Origin: Competibacter sp963695105
GTDB lineage: Bacteria; Pseudomonadota; Gammaproteobacteria; Competibacterales; Competibacteraceae
NCBI GenBank assembly: GCA_963695105.1
Contig: CAVOGC010000001.1
Span: 1-64,000 of the forward strand
Direction of reading: 5' to 3'
DNA length: 64,000 nt
A program made the position numbers and the translations under genes. Below the pieces are notes generated by a model. That model ran no database searches and had not been told where the DNA came from. It saw only the letters and a program-made list of their open reading frames with translations. Below are positions 26,608 through 35,151 of the stretch, one piece after another (positions within the stretch are counted from its first letter, which is position 1; every line of letters begins with the position of its first letter).

Positions 26608-27974
26608 GGTTCGCTACTCGTTGACTCTTTGATGGCCCAAAACGCCATTTCCAGACCCGGGAACTCGCCGCCGACATGGAAGGCGAAACCGCCCGAGTTA
26701 AGCACTTGTTTCCAGAACTCGCTGCTGCGGTCGAGCCGGAAGTAGATGAAATCGGCCTGATAGGGGATCTCGCGCGGCGCCACCGGCAGAGCGCTGACCC
26801 CGATGCCGGGCAAGTGATGGTTGACGAACTGCGCGATGCGTTCGACCGGGCCGATTTTGACCTGGGTCGGGAAGCGGGCGCGCAACAGGTCGGTCGCCAT
26901 GTCGGCGCGGACCGCCAGAATAAAGGTGGCCTTGGTCAGCAGCGGGCGTTCGCGGTCGGTGATGATGGCCACCCGGATGCCGTACTGGCGTTCTTCGATC
27001 GGAATTCGGATCGCCGCCTGCTCCTCGACCAGGCTGAGCGAGCGGCGCAACTCGCCGATCAGGGCGCCGAAGGTTTTTTGCAGGTCGTCGTGGTCGTAGG
27101 CGGGAAACGGCGGTGGCCGGCGCTTGGTTTTGCCGGTAAAGGTGGACATTTCGCCGGCCAGTTGCAGGGCGATCTGGTAGAACGCTTCCGGATGCAGCCC
27201 CTGCATGGACGCCAGGTGGGCGAACAGCGGTTCAAAGCGGTTGACGGTCTGCAGGCGCAGGAACTGGGCGATGTCCACGCCCGCGCCACGCGCGGTGCCC
27301 GCGCCCGTCACTCGTTCGGCCAGGGCGTCGCCACGCTGGTGCAGCAGCCCGAGCACCTCGGTGGCGAAGCCGTTCAGCGCCGGTACGCCGCGGCAGTCCA
27401 GACAGGGTGGCAGGTAGTCGGGGTCCAGCACCACCGTCTGATCGGGTCGCTTTTCCAGCACTCGGGCGATGCCGATGCAGGTGTGCTCGCTGGAATCGCG
27501 GGTGTCGAGGAACAGCCGCAACCGCGGTTCGCCGGTTTCGACGAAGGCGCTGTTGTTGGCGGTGTCGACGTTGTTGTCCCGCACCTCGCGGGCCACGGCC
27601 CGGTAGCGGGCGGCGGTGTCTTGCTGCTCGCCGCGTTCCACGTCGGCCATGCCGGTCCGCCGCAGCGGCAGGGCCAGCATGACCCGGGTGTCGCGCACGT
27701 CGGCGTCGATGGTCAGCGGCGCGGGTGGCGGATCGTGGTCGGGAATGCTGAACGGCATGCCGTCGGGCAGCAGGCCGGAGGCGGTGGTAATGGCGATTTT
27801 GCCCAGGGCCAGCGCCTCCCGGTCCAGGGCCAGCTCGGCGACGCCCCAGTCGTAGGGGCGCAGATGGCGGCAGGATTGCCGGACCAGGGCTTCGAAATAG
27901 CGGTCCTGTTGTTGGAAGTGCTGGGGGCGCAGGAACATTCCCTCGGACCACACAACCTTACTGTACCAGCTCAT
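26604..27974 (-). CDS. tssK: T6SS baseplate protein TssK
   Basis: A 456-residue TssK/ImpJ. The start MSWYSKVVWSEGMFLRPQHFQQQDRYFE is highly typical (shown in two pieces: MSWYSKVVWSEGMF and LRPQHFQQQDRYFE), which fixes the ATG at 27974 although the frame stays open to about 28037. The C-terminal receptor-binding-like domain ends with YQADFIYFRLDRSSEFWKQ. TssK joins the baseplate wedge (TssEFG) to TssL and TssM. Overlap with tssL implies coupling. The 107 bases between it and the FHA gene hold no tssJ. Confidence 0.93.
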   Translation of the reverse strand: MSWYSKVVWSEGMFLRPQHFQQQDRYFEALVRQSCRHLRPYDWGVAELALDREALALGKIAITTASGLLPDGMPFSIPDHDPPPAPLTIDADVRDTRVMLALPLRRTGMADVERGEQQDTAARYRAVAREVRDNNVDTANNSAFVETGEPRLRLFLDTRDSSEHTCIGIARVLEKRPDQTVVLDPDYLPPCLDCRGVPALNGFATEVLGLLHQRGDALAERVTGAGTARGAGVDIAQFLRLQTVNRFEPLFAHLASMQGLHPEAFYQIALQLAGEMSTFTGKTKRRPPPFPAYDHDDLQKTFGALIGELRRSLSLVEEQAAIRIPIEERQYGIRVAIITDRERPLLTKATFILAVRADMATDLLRARFPTQVKIGPVERIAQFVNHHLPGIGVSALPVAPREIPYQADFIYFRLDRSSEFWKQVLNSGGFAFHVGGEFPGLEMAFWAIKESTSSEP

Positions 27975-28081
27975 GGCGGAGTCGCTCGTTGTATCGTTTG
28001 ATTGGGAGTGGGGGTCGCCGCTTCTAAATCCTAGCATCCAAACCGCGCAAGGGCAGCGGCTGTTGGATCGGGGGGCGAAGA

Positions 28082-29641
28082 TCAGTGTTCACGCAAGTGC
28101 TCTTCGTAGGCGCGGGCGAATTCGTCGCCAAACAGTTCGTTGAAATCGTCCTCGGCTTCCCGGGCGATGGTCCGGTATTCGGTGGTGAACAGGTCCCAGT
28201 ATTTGGCCTTGCGGTTGGCCGGCCAGATGTTGTCGAGCACGCTCTGTTCGAGCCGGGTTTCCAGGTTGCCCGGATCGAACCGTTCGAGCAGGCGGGTCAG
28301 GGCCGCCTGAATCCCGGCCATGACCGCCAGTTGGTGGGCCTTGATGTCGTTGAAGCCCTCGCGCACCGCCTGCACGGGTGACATGTAGGCATCTTTCTGC
28401 CGGATCAGCAACAGGGTCATCACCTGTTCCGGGCTGAGCGGCGGCTGGCCCGGCGACGTCTTGAGCGGGTTGTTTTCGACGGGACCGATGGTGGTGCGAT
28501 GCAGGCGAAATTCGCCTTTGACATCGCCGCGGGCCAGCAGAATCTCCACCAGGCCCTGCACGGTCTCGCGGAAGATCTCGCCGAGGACGCGCATGCACCC
28601 GGGCAGTTGTTCGGTCGTCAGCTTCAGGTGCGGCAGGCCGGCGCCCTCCAGAAAGGCCCGAATCAGGACGTCGGTATCCGCTCCGGTCGGTTGGACGGCG
28701 GGGCTGGGTTCGGGCCGCGCCGCTGGGCGGGCGGGCGGAGTCGAAGCCGGAGCCGGAGCCGGCGTCTCCGGGACGGGTCGTCGAGGTTCGGCGGCCGGCG
28801 GCGCGCTCGGTGGTTGCGGCGCGGGCTGGGCGGCGGGAGAAGGCGCCGACCACCAATCTTCCGGGATCACCGGCGGTGGGGCGGCCGGCGGCGGTTCGAG
28901 GATATCGGAAGACGGTGGAGGTTCCAGGTCAGCCCGCGCCGATGACGGTTCGTCCGTTGGCGTCGGTTCGGGTTCGAACGGTGGAGGCGCCATTTCTGGA
29001 ATCGGTTCCGGCGCCGTTTCTGGAATCGGTTCCGGCGGCGTTTCGGGGATCAGCGCCGGTGGTTCGAAGGAAGCCCGCTCCGGTTCCATTAAATCGGAAG
29101 GCGGCTCGGTAACCACTGCCCCTTTGCCCGCTTTCTCCGGAGCCTGGCGCAGGCCCAGACCGTCTTTGTCCCCGGTCATGATGTCGCTGAAGGACGGCTT
29201 GATCATGCTGTCGAGGCCGCCACCCAATTCCGCGGTGCCGGAGGCGGGGAGCAAATCCGGAACCGGCACGGCCTCGGTGATTGGTCCTTCCGGTGGAATT
29301 TCCGCCGGTTCGGGACCCTCGGATAGCAGGGCGACCGCGATCTCGTATTCGCCCAGCACGAAATGGTCGCCGTCCTTGAGCCTGACCATCTGGTTGCGGC
29401 CGACGCGCTCCGCCGAATCGTTGAGATAGACGCCGTTGGTGCTGGTGTCGGTCAGGAAGTAGCCACCGTCCTGATAGTGGAGGGTGCAATGCCGGCCGGA
29501 CAGGATGCGTTCCGGATCTTGCAGGATCCAGTCGTTTTGCGCCGCCCGGCCGATGCTGATCGACCCGCGGTCGAGCGTTTTGGTGGTTTCCTGACCGGGA
29601 GAGAGCCGCTGAAAGCTGGTGATGGTCAATCGCAAGGGCAT
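28082..29641 (-). CDS. tagH: FHA-domain T6SS regulatory/scaffold protein (Fha1/TagH)
   Basis: A 519-residue protein. The N-terminal FHA domain (residues 1-110) shows ISIGRAAQNDWIL, LSGRHCTLHY and TSTNGVYLN, the phosphothreonine-binding residues. The middle, residues 120-320, is Pro/Glu-rich with PEPIPET-type repeats and probably disordered. The C-terminal domain is the T6SS FHA-associated helical region with GCMRVLGEIFRETVQG and EEDFNELFG-like end. I chose ATG 29641 because the FHA fold starts at once; 19 more in-frame codons lie upstream. Together with PppA it suggests control by threonine phosphorylation, although no PpkA kinase is seen here. Confidence 0.88.
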   Translation of the reverse strand: MPLRLTITSFQRLSPGQETTKTLDRGSISIGRAAQNDWILQDPERILSGRHCTLHYQDGGYFLTDTSTNGVYLNDSAERVGRNQMVRLKDGDHFVLGEYEIAVALLSEGPEPAEIPPEGPITEAVPVPDLLPASGTAELGGGLDSMIKPSFSDIMTGDKDGLGLRQAPEKAGKGAVVTEPPSDLMEPERASFEPPALIPETPPEPIPETAPEPIPEMAPPPFEPEPTPTDEPSSARADLEPPPSSDILEPPPAAPPPVIPEDWWSAPSPAAQPAPQPPSAPPAAEPRRPVPETPAPAPASTPPARPAARPEPSPAVQPTGADTDVLIRAFLEGAGLPHLKLTTEQLPGCMRVLGEIFRETVQGLVEILLARGDVKGEFRLHRTTIGPVENNPLKTSPGQPPLSPEQVMTLLLIRQKDAYMSPVQAVREGFNDIKAHQLAVMAGIQAALTRLLERFDPGNLETRLEQSVLDNIWPANRKAKYWDLFTTEYRTIAREAEDDFNELFGDEFARAYEEHLREH

Positions 29642-29802
29642 AACGCAATTTCCGTTGGCAGGGAGGTCCGCTTGGATCGCCCGGGCGGAGTTCATCAAAC
29701 CAATCGCCTAAGTGTGTTGGATTTCAGTCTATACCGCCCGGGTAATCGCGCCAAGCAGGGCTATACTTGAAAATCGACAATCGATGAAGGGGCGCACGAC
29801 CG

Positions 29803-30864
29803 ATGAGTGTGATCGAAATCGAAACATTGCTGAACGAGGTTGCCGCCGGTGCGCCGTGCGGCGAGGATCTTGAATACGACCCCTTGTTCGCCGAGATGGA
29901 AAAGCTGGCGCGGGAAACGCCCGAACGTCAGTACGGCGACACCATTATTCCGGCCGAGCCGCCCGATTGGCGCGGCGTCAAGAAAGCCGCCTTGACCCTG
30001 TTGGAGCGTACCCGGGATTTGCGGGTGGCGGTTTACCTTGCCCGAGCTTTGTTGCGGAGCGACGGTCTTCCGGGCTTCGCCGAGGGTCTGGCTCTGGTGG
30101 AGGGACTGATCGAACGCTACTGGGATGGCGTTTATCCGCTGCTCGATCCGGACGACGACAACGATCCAACCCTGCGGATCAACACCATCGTGGCCCTGTG
30201 CGATCTGGAAACCACCCTGCGCGACCTGCGGGAAACGCCGCTGGTCAGTTCCCGCAACCTGGGGCGGTTCAGCCTGCGCGATGTCCAGGTCGCGGCGGGC
30301 GTGCTGACGCCGGTGGCCGGTGACGACGAGGAACCGCCGACCCAGAGCCGGATCGATGCCGCGTTCCAGGATGCCGATCTGGAGGCGTTGCAGGCCACCG
30401 CCGGGGCGGTCGCCGATGCCTTCGTCCGGGTCGAGCGGATCGAAGCGCTACTGACCGATCAGGTTGGGGTGACTCAGGCGCCGAACATGAGCGATCTGAC
30501 CGGGGTTCTCAAGGAAATCAGGCAGGTATTGACGGAGCAACTGCAGCGGCGCGGCGCGAGTCCGACCGGCGAAACCGCCGAGCAGATCGACACGGAGGAA
30601 GGAACGGTGGCGGTGGTGGCGGGCCAGCGGCTGGTGGTGGGCGATATCGCCAGCCGCGAAGACGTGATTCGCATGCTGGATAAGATATGTGACTACTTCT
30701 CCCGCCACGAACCGTCCAGTCCCGTACCCTTTTTGCTAAAACGTGCTAAGAATTTAGTCACGAAGGATTTCATGGAGATTATGCTTGATCTTGCGCCGGG
30801 AGGGACCGAGCAGGCGAATCTGATTTTCGGTCTGCAGAGCGAGAGTTCCGGCGACTACGGCTGA
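29803..30864 (+). CDS. tssA: T6SS protein TssA (ImpA N-terminal domain)
   Basis: A 353-residue short-form TssA. The ImpA_N domain begins IETLLNEVAAGAPCGEDLEY and includes IPAEPPDWRGVKKAALTLL, VAVYLARALLRSDGL and YWDGVYPLLDPDDDNDPTLR. The C-terminus has SREDVIRMLDKICDYF and VPFLLKRAKNLVTKDF. TssA primes sheath and tube polymerisation at the baseplate. It opens the plus-strand T6SS unit, 160 bases from the divergent FHA gene. A TATACT hexamer near 29755 could be a -10 box, but no good -35 is seen. Confidence 0.92.
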   Translation: MSVIEIETLLNEVAAGAPCGEDLEYDPLFAEMEKLARETPERQYGDTIIPAEPPDWRGVKKAALTLLERTRDLRVAVYLARALLRSDGLPGFAEGLALVEGLIERYWDGVYPLLDPDDDNDPTLRINTIVALCDLETTLRDLRETPLVSSRNLGRFSLRDVQVAAGVLTPVAGDDEEPPTQSRIDAAFQDADLEALQATAGAVADAFVRVERIEALLTDQVGVTQAPNMSDLTGVLKEIRQVLTEQLQRRGASPTGETAEQIDTEEGTVAVVAGQRLVVGDIASREDVIRMLDKICDYFSRHEPSSPVPFLLKRAKNLVTKDFMEIMLDLAPGGTEQANLIFGLQSESSGDYG

Positions 30865-30932
30865 TGGGTCGGATCGCCGCCGGGCAAGGTATATAGATCA
30901 CATGCTTTCGAATCCAGAGAGGTAATTTTCCG

Positions 30933-31451
30933 ATGGCGATGAGCAGTCAGAAATTTATTGCCCGCAACCGGGCGCCGCGCGTACAGATCGAGTACGACGT
31001 CGAGGTGTACGGTTCGCAGAAAAAGGTGCAACTACCGTTCGTGATGGGTGTGATGGCCGATCTGTCCGGTAAGCCGGTCGATCCGCTGGCGCCGGTGGCC
31101 GAGCGCAAGTTTCTCGAAATCGATATCGACAATTTCGACAGCCGCATGAAAGCCATGAAGCCGCGCGCGGCGTTTCGGGTTCCCAACTCGCTTACCGGCG
31201 AAGGCGAGTTGAGCGTGGATCTGACCTTTGAAAGCATGGACGATTTCTCCCCGGCCGCCGTGGCGCGCAAGGTCGATGCCCTGAATCAGTTGCTGCAGGC
31301 CCGCCAGCAGCTCACCAACCTGATGACCTACATGGACGGCAAGACCGGCGCCGAGGATCTGATCGCCAAGGTGCTGAACGATCCGACCCTGCTGCAAGCC
31401 CTGGCGTCCGCGCCCAAACCCGAGGGCGAAGCGCCCGCCGCCGAGGAGTGA
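30933..31451 (+). CDS. tssB: T6SS contractile sheath small subunit TssB
   Basis: A 172-residue TssB/VipA. SSQKFIARNRAPRVQIEYDV, LPFVMGVMADLSG and KFLEIDIDNFDSRMKAMKPR are conserved. The end (EAPAAEE) is acidic and flexible. The ATG at 30933 follows GAGAGG at a good distance; a second ATG is two codons later. It is 7 bases from tssC, with which it forms the contractile sheath around the Hcp tube. Confidence 0.95.
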   Translation: MAMSSQKFIARNRAPRVQIEYDVEVYGSQKKVQLPFVMGVMADLSGKPVDPLAPVAERKFLEIDIDNFDSRMKAMKPRAAFRVPNSLTGEGELSVDLTFESMDDFSPAAVARKVDALNQLLQARQQLTNLMTYMDGKTGAEDLIAKVLNDPTLLQALASAPKPEGEAPAAEE

Positions 31452-31457
31452 TGAACC

Positions 31458-32960
31458 ATGGCCGAAACCGACACGAACGCCCAGGCCCAGCCCGAAGCCC
31501 AAACCGAAACGGTGGAAGCCAGCGAGTTTGGCTCGCTGTTGCAGCGGGAATTCAAGCCCAAATCCGATCAGGCCAAGGAAGCGGTCGAGGATGCCGTCCG
31601 CACGCTGGCCGAACAGGCCCTGCAGCATACGACGCTGATTTCCAGGGATGTGCTCAAGTCCATCGAGTCGATGATCGCCGCCATCGACCGCAAGCTGAGC
31701 GAGCAGATCAATCTGATCATGCATCATCCGGATTTCCAGCAACTGGAGGGTGCCTGGCGCGGACTGAACTACCTGGTTTCCAACACCGAAACCGACGAGA
31801 TGTTGAAAATTCGGGTGATGAACATTTCCAAGAAGGAGCTGGCAAAGAATCTCAAGAAATTCAAGGGAGTCGCCTGGGATCAGAGTCCGCTCTTCAAGAA
31901 AGTCTACGAAGAAGAGTACGGTCAGTTCGGTGGCGAGCCGTTCGGTTGCCTGGTGGGCGACTACTACTTCGACCACAGCCCGCCGGACGTGGAATTGCTG
32001 CGGGGGATGTCGCAAATCGCCGCCGCCTCCCACACGCCGTTCATCGCCGCCGCCGCGCCCACCACCATGCAGATGGATTCCTGGCAGGAATTGAGTAATC
32101 CGCGCGATCTCACCAAGATCTTCCAGACGCCGGAATACGCCGCCTGGCGGTCGCTGCGCGAGTCGGAGGATTCCCGTTACATCGGCTTGGCCATGCCGCG
32201 GTTTCTGGCCCGCCAGCCCTACGGGGCCAAGTCCGACCCGGTCGAGGAGTTCGATTTCGAGGAAGACGTGGAAGGCGCCGACCACAACAAATATGCCTGG
32301 GCCAATTCGGCCTATGCGATGGCCACCAACATCACCCGGGCGTTCAAGATGTATGGCTGGTGTACCCGGATTCGCGGCATCGAATCCGGCGGTGCGGTGG
32401 AGAATCTGCCGACCCATACCTTCCCGACGGATGACGGTGGCGTGGACATGAAGTGTCCCACCGAAATCGCCATCAGCGACCGGCGCGAGGCGGAGTTGGC
32501 CAAGAACGGCTTCATGCCGCTGATCCACAAGAAGAACAGCGACTTCGCGGCCTTCATCGGCGCCCAGTCGCTGCAGAAGCCGGCCGAGTACGACGATCCG
32601 GACGCCACCGCCAACGCCAATTTGTCGGCCCGCCTGCCCTACCTGTTCGCGGTTTGCCGGTTCGCCCACTACCTGAAATGCATGGTCCGCGACAAGATCG
32701 GTTCGTTTAAGGAGCGCGATCAGTTGCAGCTCTGGTTGCAGGAATGGATTTACAACTACGTGGACGGCAATCCCGCCATTTCCAGCGACGAGACCAAGGC
32801 CATGAAACCCTTGGCCGCCGCCGAGGTGGTGGTGGAGGAGGTGGAAGGCAATCCAGGCTACTACACCTCGAAGTTCTTTCTGCGTCCCCACTACCAGTTG
32901 GAAGGGCTGACCGTGTCGCTGCGCCTGGTGTCCAAGTTGCCTTCGATCAAGGGAGGTTGA
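31458..32960 (+). CDS. tssC: T6SS contractile sheath large subunit TssC
   Basis: A 500-residue TssC/VipB. Conserved stretches are LSEQINLIMHHPDFQQLEGA, WRGLNYLVSNTETDEMLKIR, PFGCLVGDYYFDHSPPDVEL, RFLARQPYGAKSDPVEEFDF and the C-terminal FFLRPHYQLEGLTVSLRLVS. The sheath contracts to fire the Hcp tube and is recycled by ClpV. A palindrome begins 24 bases after the stop; see the regulatory entries before hcp. Confidence 0.95.
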   Translation: MAETDTNAQAQPEAQTETVEASEFGSLLQREFKPKSDQAKEAVEDAVRTLAEQALQHTTLISRDVLKSIESMIAAIDRKLSEQINLIMHHPDFQQLEGAWRGLNYLVSNTETDEMLKIRVMNISKKELAKNLKKFKGVAWDQSPLFKKVYEEEYGQFGGEPFGCLVGDYYFDHSPPDVELLRGMSQIAAASHTPFIAAAAPTTMQMDSWQELSNPRDLTKIFQTPEYAAWRSLRESEDSRYIGLAMPRFLARQPYGAKSDPVEEFDFEEDVEGADHNKYAWANSAYAMATNITRAFKMYGWCTRIRGIESGGAVENLPTHTFPTDDGGVDMKCPTEIAISDRREAELAKNGFMPLIHKKNSDFAAFIGAQSLQKPAEYDDPDATANANLSARLPYLFAVCRFAHYLKCMVRDKIGSFKERDQLQLWLQEWIYNYVDGNPAISSDETKAMKPLAAAEVVVEEVEGNPGYYTSKFFLRPHYQLEGLTVSLRLVSKLPSIKGG

Positions 32961-32982
32961 GGTCGAGGGGTTTAGGGTCTGG

Positions 32983-33022
32983 ACGGGTCAGAATGGACTC
33001 CAAGGGGTTCGTTCTGATCCGC
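32983..33022 (+). promoter_or_regulatory. Palindromic candidate activator site upstream of hcp
   Basis: GGGTCAGAATGGACT, a short centre, then GGGGTTCGTTCTGATCC form an imperfect inverted repeat. It ends about 50 bases upstream of the -24 element of hcp, the usual place for a sigma-54 activator. A closely similar palindrome stands at 40776-40820 before the gene at 40995. Being 24 bases after the tssC stop, it could instead be a transcription terminator, but no U-run follows and the bases themselves are conserved, not just the pairing. Confidence 0.55.
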
Positions 33023-33070
33023 TGGTAGCGAAATAGATAAAAATAATTAATTAAAACAACGAACTATATT

Positions 33071-33088
33071 TTGGCATACGAGGTGCAT
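33071..33088 (+). promoter_or_regulatory. Sigma-54 (-24/-12) promoter of hcp
   Basis: TTGGCATACGAGGTGCAT has the invariant GG and GC spaced by 10 bases and TTGGCA at -24. The upstream 40 bases are very AT-rich, suitable for bending between activator site and promoter. The leader to the hcp ATG would be about 115 bases. Sigma-54 control of hcp operons is known in Vibrio and others (VasH); no such activator gene is in this window. Confidence 0.8.
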
Positions 33089-33114
33089 TACTCTAATCGA
33101 CGACGGAACTTCCA

Positions 33115-33146
33115 GTCTTTCGCGCCCAAGGTTGGGCGAGAAAGAC
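33115..33146 (+). other. Stem-loop in the hcp leader
   Basis: GTCTTTCGCGCCCAA and GGTTGGGCGAGAAAGAC pair over about 14 of 15 positions with almost no loop. It lies wholly inside the predicted 5' leader of hcp, between the sigma-54 start and the ribosome binding site (GAGAGGA before 33213). It may stabilise the message or attenuate transcription. Confidence 0.6.
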
Positions 33147-33212
33147 GCCGTTGCTCGCAGGGGCGGGGCGACCCGCCGGCAGTTTCCATACCCACATTGA
33201 GAGGATACGACC

Positions 33213-33701
33213 ATGGCTGATGCATTTTTGAAAATTGGTGACGTGAAGGGCGAGTGCAAGGACCACGAATACAAGGAATGGATCGAGGTGTTGAGTTGGA
33301 GTTGGGGCGCCAGCCAGATGGGCACCGCCGGGCACGGCATCGGCCTGGGCGCCAGCAAGGTGCAGATGCAGGACTTCAGCTACACCATGCACTTTTGCGG
33401 CGCCTCGCCCGAGTTGATGCTGTCGTGCTGCTCGGGCCACCACTACCCCGAGGCCACCCTGGTGATGCGCAAGCCGACCGGCAAGGACGGTGGGCAGAAG
33501 AAGTTCCTGGAGTTCAAGTTCAAGGACGTGCTGGTCAGCAGCTACCAGACCGGTGGCAGCGACGGTGCCGGCCTGCCGGTCGAGAGCCTGTCGCTGAACT
33601 TCACCAACGTGACCCAGGAATACTTCACTCAGGATGAGAAGGGCGCGACCAAGTCGGCCGGCAAGTCCGGCTGGGATGTCAAGACCAACAAGAAGGTCTG
33701 A
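33213..33701 (+). CDS. hcp: T6SS tube protein Hcp (TssD)
   Basis: A 162-residue Hcp1-family protein. DAFLKIGDVKGECKDHEYKE is followed by IEVLSWSWGASQ, the family signature, and later FKFKDVLVSSYQTGGS and ESLSLNFTNVTQEYF. Hexameric rings of Hcp form the inner tube and carry effectors. It has its own sigma-54 promoter and leader, separating it from tssABC, as expected for the most abundant component. GAGAGGA gives a good ribosome binding site. Confidence 0.96.
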   Translation: MADAFLKIGDVKGECKDHEYKEWIEVLSWSWGASQMGTAGHGIGLGASKVQMQDFSYTMHFCGASPELMLSCCSGHHYPEATLVMRKPTGKDGGQKKFLEFKFKDVLVSSYQTGGSDGAGLPVESLSLNFTNVTQEYFTQDEKGATKSAGKSGWDVKTNKKV

Positions 33702-33803
33702 CGACAGGGCGCGTTCGGTCCGGGGCCCAGACGCGGATTCCGCGCATTCGGATGCTCGTTCGATCCGGGTGCGCGGTGTTTTTTCATTCCCAACCAGCGG
33801 GAC

Positions 33804-34643
33804 ATGCCGTTTATGCAAGCCGAGCAAAGTGTACGCGAAGGCCGTTTGCAGGACGCCCTGGCCGAATTGCAGGCGCAGGTGCGCAAGGAGCCCGCCAACG
33901 CCAAATACCGTATTTTCCTGTTTCAGTTGCTGGCGGTGCTGGGCCAGTGGGAACGGGCGTCCAACCAGTTGAACGTGCTGGAAGAGATGGACCCCGAGTC
34001 CCTGCCGATGGTGCAGACTTACCGCGAAGCCATCCGCTGCGAGTTGTTGCGCGCCGAGGTGTTCGCCGGCCGCCGCTCGCCGCTGATTTTCGGCGACCCC
34101 GAACCCTGGATGGCGTTGTTGCTGGAAGCGTTGCAGTTGACCGCCGGTGGCCATCACGCCCAGGCCCAAGTGGCGCGCGACCAGGCGTTCGAGGGCGCGG
34201 CGGCGACCTCGGGAACGCTGGATGACCAGCCGTTCGAGTGGCTCGCCGACGCCGACCCACGGCTGGGGCCGATGCTGGAGGCCGTGATCAACGGTCGCTA
34301 CTACTGGATCCCCTGGCGGCGGATCCGCACTCTCGCGCTCGAACAACCCAGCGACCTGCGCGACTACGTCTGGATGCCCGCCGGCTTTACCTGGGCCAAT
34401 GGCGGCGAAACCGTGGGCCTGATTCCGTCGCGTTATCCCGGCTCGCAGGCCAGCGTCGATCCACAGGTGCAACTGGGCCGCAAGACCGAATGGCTGGAGC
34501 AGGAGAGCGGGATCTACCTGGGCATCGGACAGCGCATGTTGGCCACCGAGCAAAACGAATATCCGCTGCTCGATATTCGGCGGATCGACCTGAACATCCC
34601 GGAAGCCGCGCCACAGGCGACAACCGGTTCCGGCGATGGCTGA
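33804..34643 (+). CDS. tagJ: T6SS accessory protein TagJ (ImpE)
   Basis: A 279-residue ImpE/SciE protein. The TPR-like N-terminus (EQSVREGRLQDALAELQAQV and RIFLFQLLAVLGQWERA) is followed by the C-terminal domain with INGRYYWIPWRRIRTLALEQ, LRDYVWMPAGFTWANGGET and GLIPSRYPGS. In Pseudomonas H1-T6SS, TagJ (HsiE1) binds the sheath protein HsiB1 and is thought to help ClpV. Two ATGs (33804, 33813) are possible starts. The stop overlaps tssE by 8 bases. Its presence next to clpV points to the TagJ-containing (i3-like) T6SS class; this is inference from gene content. Confidence 0.9.
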   Translation: MPFMQAEQSVREGRLQDALAELQAQVRKEPANAKYRIFLFQLLAVLGQWERASNQLNVLEEMDPESLPMVQTYREAIRCELLRAEVFAGRRSPLIFGDPEPWMALLLEALQLTAGGHHAQAQVARDQAFEGAAATSGTLDDQPFEWLADADPRLGPMLEAVINGRYYWIPWRRIRTLALEQPSDLRDYVWMPAGFTWANGGETVGLIPSRYPGSQASVDPQVQLGRKTEWLEQESGIYLGIGQRMLATEQNEYPLLDIRRIDLNIPEAAPQATTGSGDG

Positions 34644-35151
34644 ACTTACGCCCAGAGAGCGGCTGCAACCGTCGCTGTTGGATCGCCTGACCGACGACGA
34701 GCCGGAAAAGCCGCAGGAGTCGCGCGACAAGCGGGTGTTATCGACGAACCGCCTGCGCGAGTGCGTGCTGCGCGATCTGGCCTGGCTGTTCAACGCGAGC
34801 CGGATGCCGGACGACAGCGAAATCGAGCGTTATCCCTTCGCCGCCCGGTCGACCATCAATTTTGGCCTGCCGCCGCTGGCCGGGGTGACGGCCCGCAGCC
34901 TGGACGTCGATGGACTGGAGCTCATCCTGCGTCAGGTGATCATGGATTTCGAACCGCGCATCCTGCGCAACTCCTTGCGGGTGCGCGCGGCGTTTACCGA
35001 GGAGCGCATGAGCCATAACGCGCTGACCTTCGAGATCGAGGGGGAATTGTGGGGGCAGCCCATGCCCTTGCAACTGTACTGGAAAACCGAGATCGATCTG
35101 GAAAGCGGTCTGGTCAGGGTCGAGGAAACCAACCGGGCGAGGGAACACTGA
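34636..35151 (+). CDS. tssE: T6SS baseplate protein TssE (gp25-like)
   Basis: A 171-residue gp25-like lysozyme-related protein. The core includes ECVLRDLAWLFNASRM, INFGLPPLAGVTARSLD and the gp25 motif region ILRQVIMDFEPRILRNSLRV. TssE sits in the baseplate wedge with TssF and TssG. The start overlaps tagJ and the stop overlaps tssF (TGATG), so the four genes are coupled. Confidence 0.93.
   Translation: MAELTPRERLQPSLLDRLTDDEPEKPQESRDKRVLSTNRLRECVLRDLAWLFNASRMPDDSEIERYPFAARSTINFGLPPLAGVTARSLDVDGLELILRQVIMDFEPRILRNSLRVRAAFTEERMSHNALTFEIEGELWGQPMPLQLYWKTEIDLESGLVRVEETNRAREH

Noticed and set aside
31032..32891. A 619-codon open frame antisense to tssB and tssC
   Set aside because: The opposite strand codes two strongly conserved sheath proteins. 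The antisense peptide is His/Gly/Leu-rich without domains, typical of a GC-rich shadow frame.
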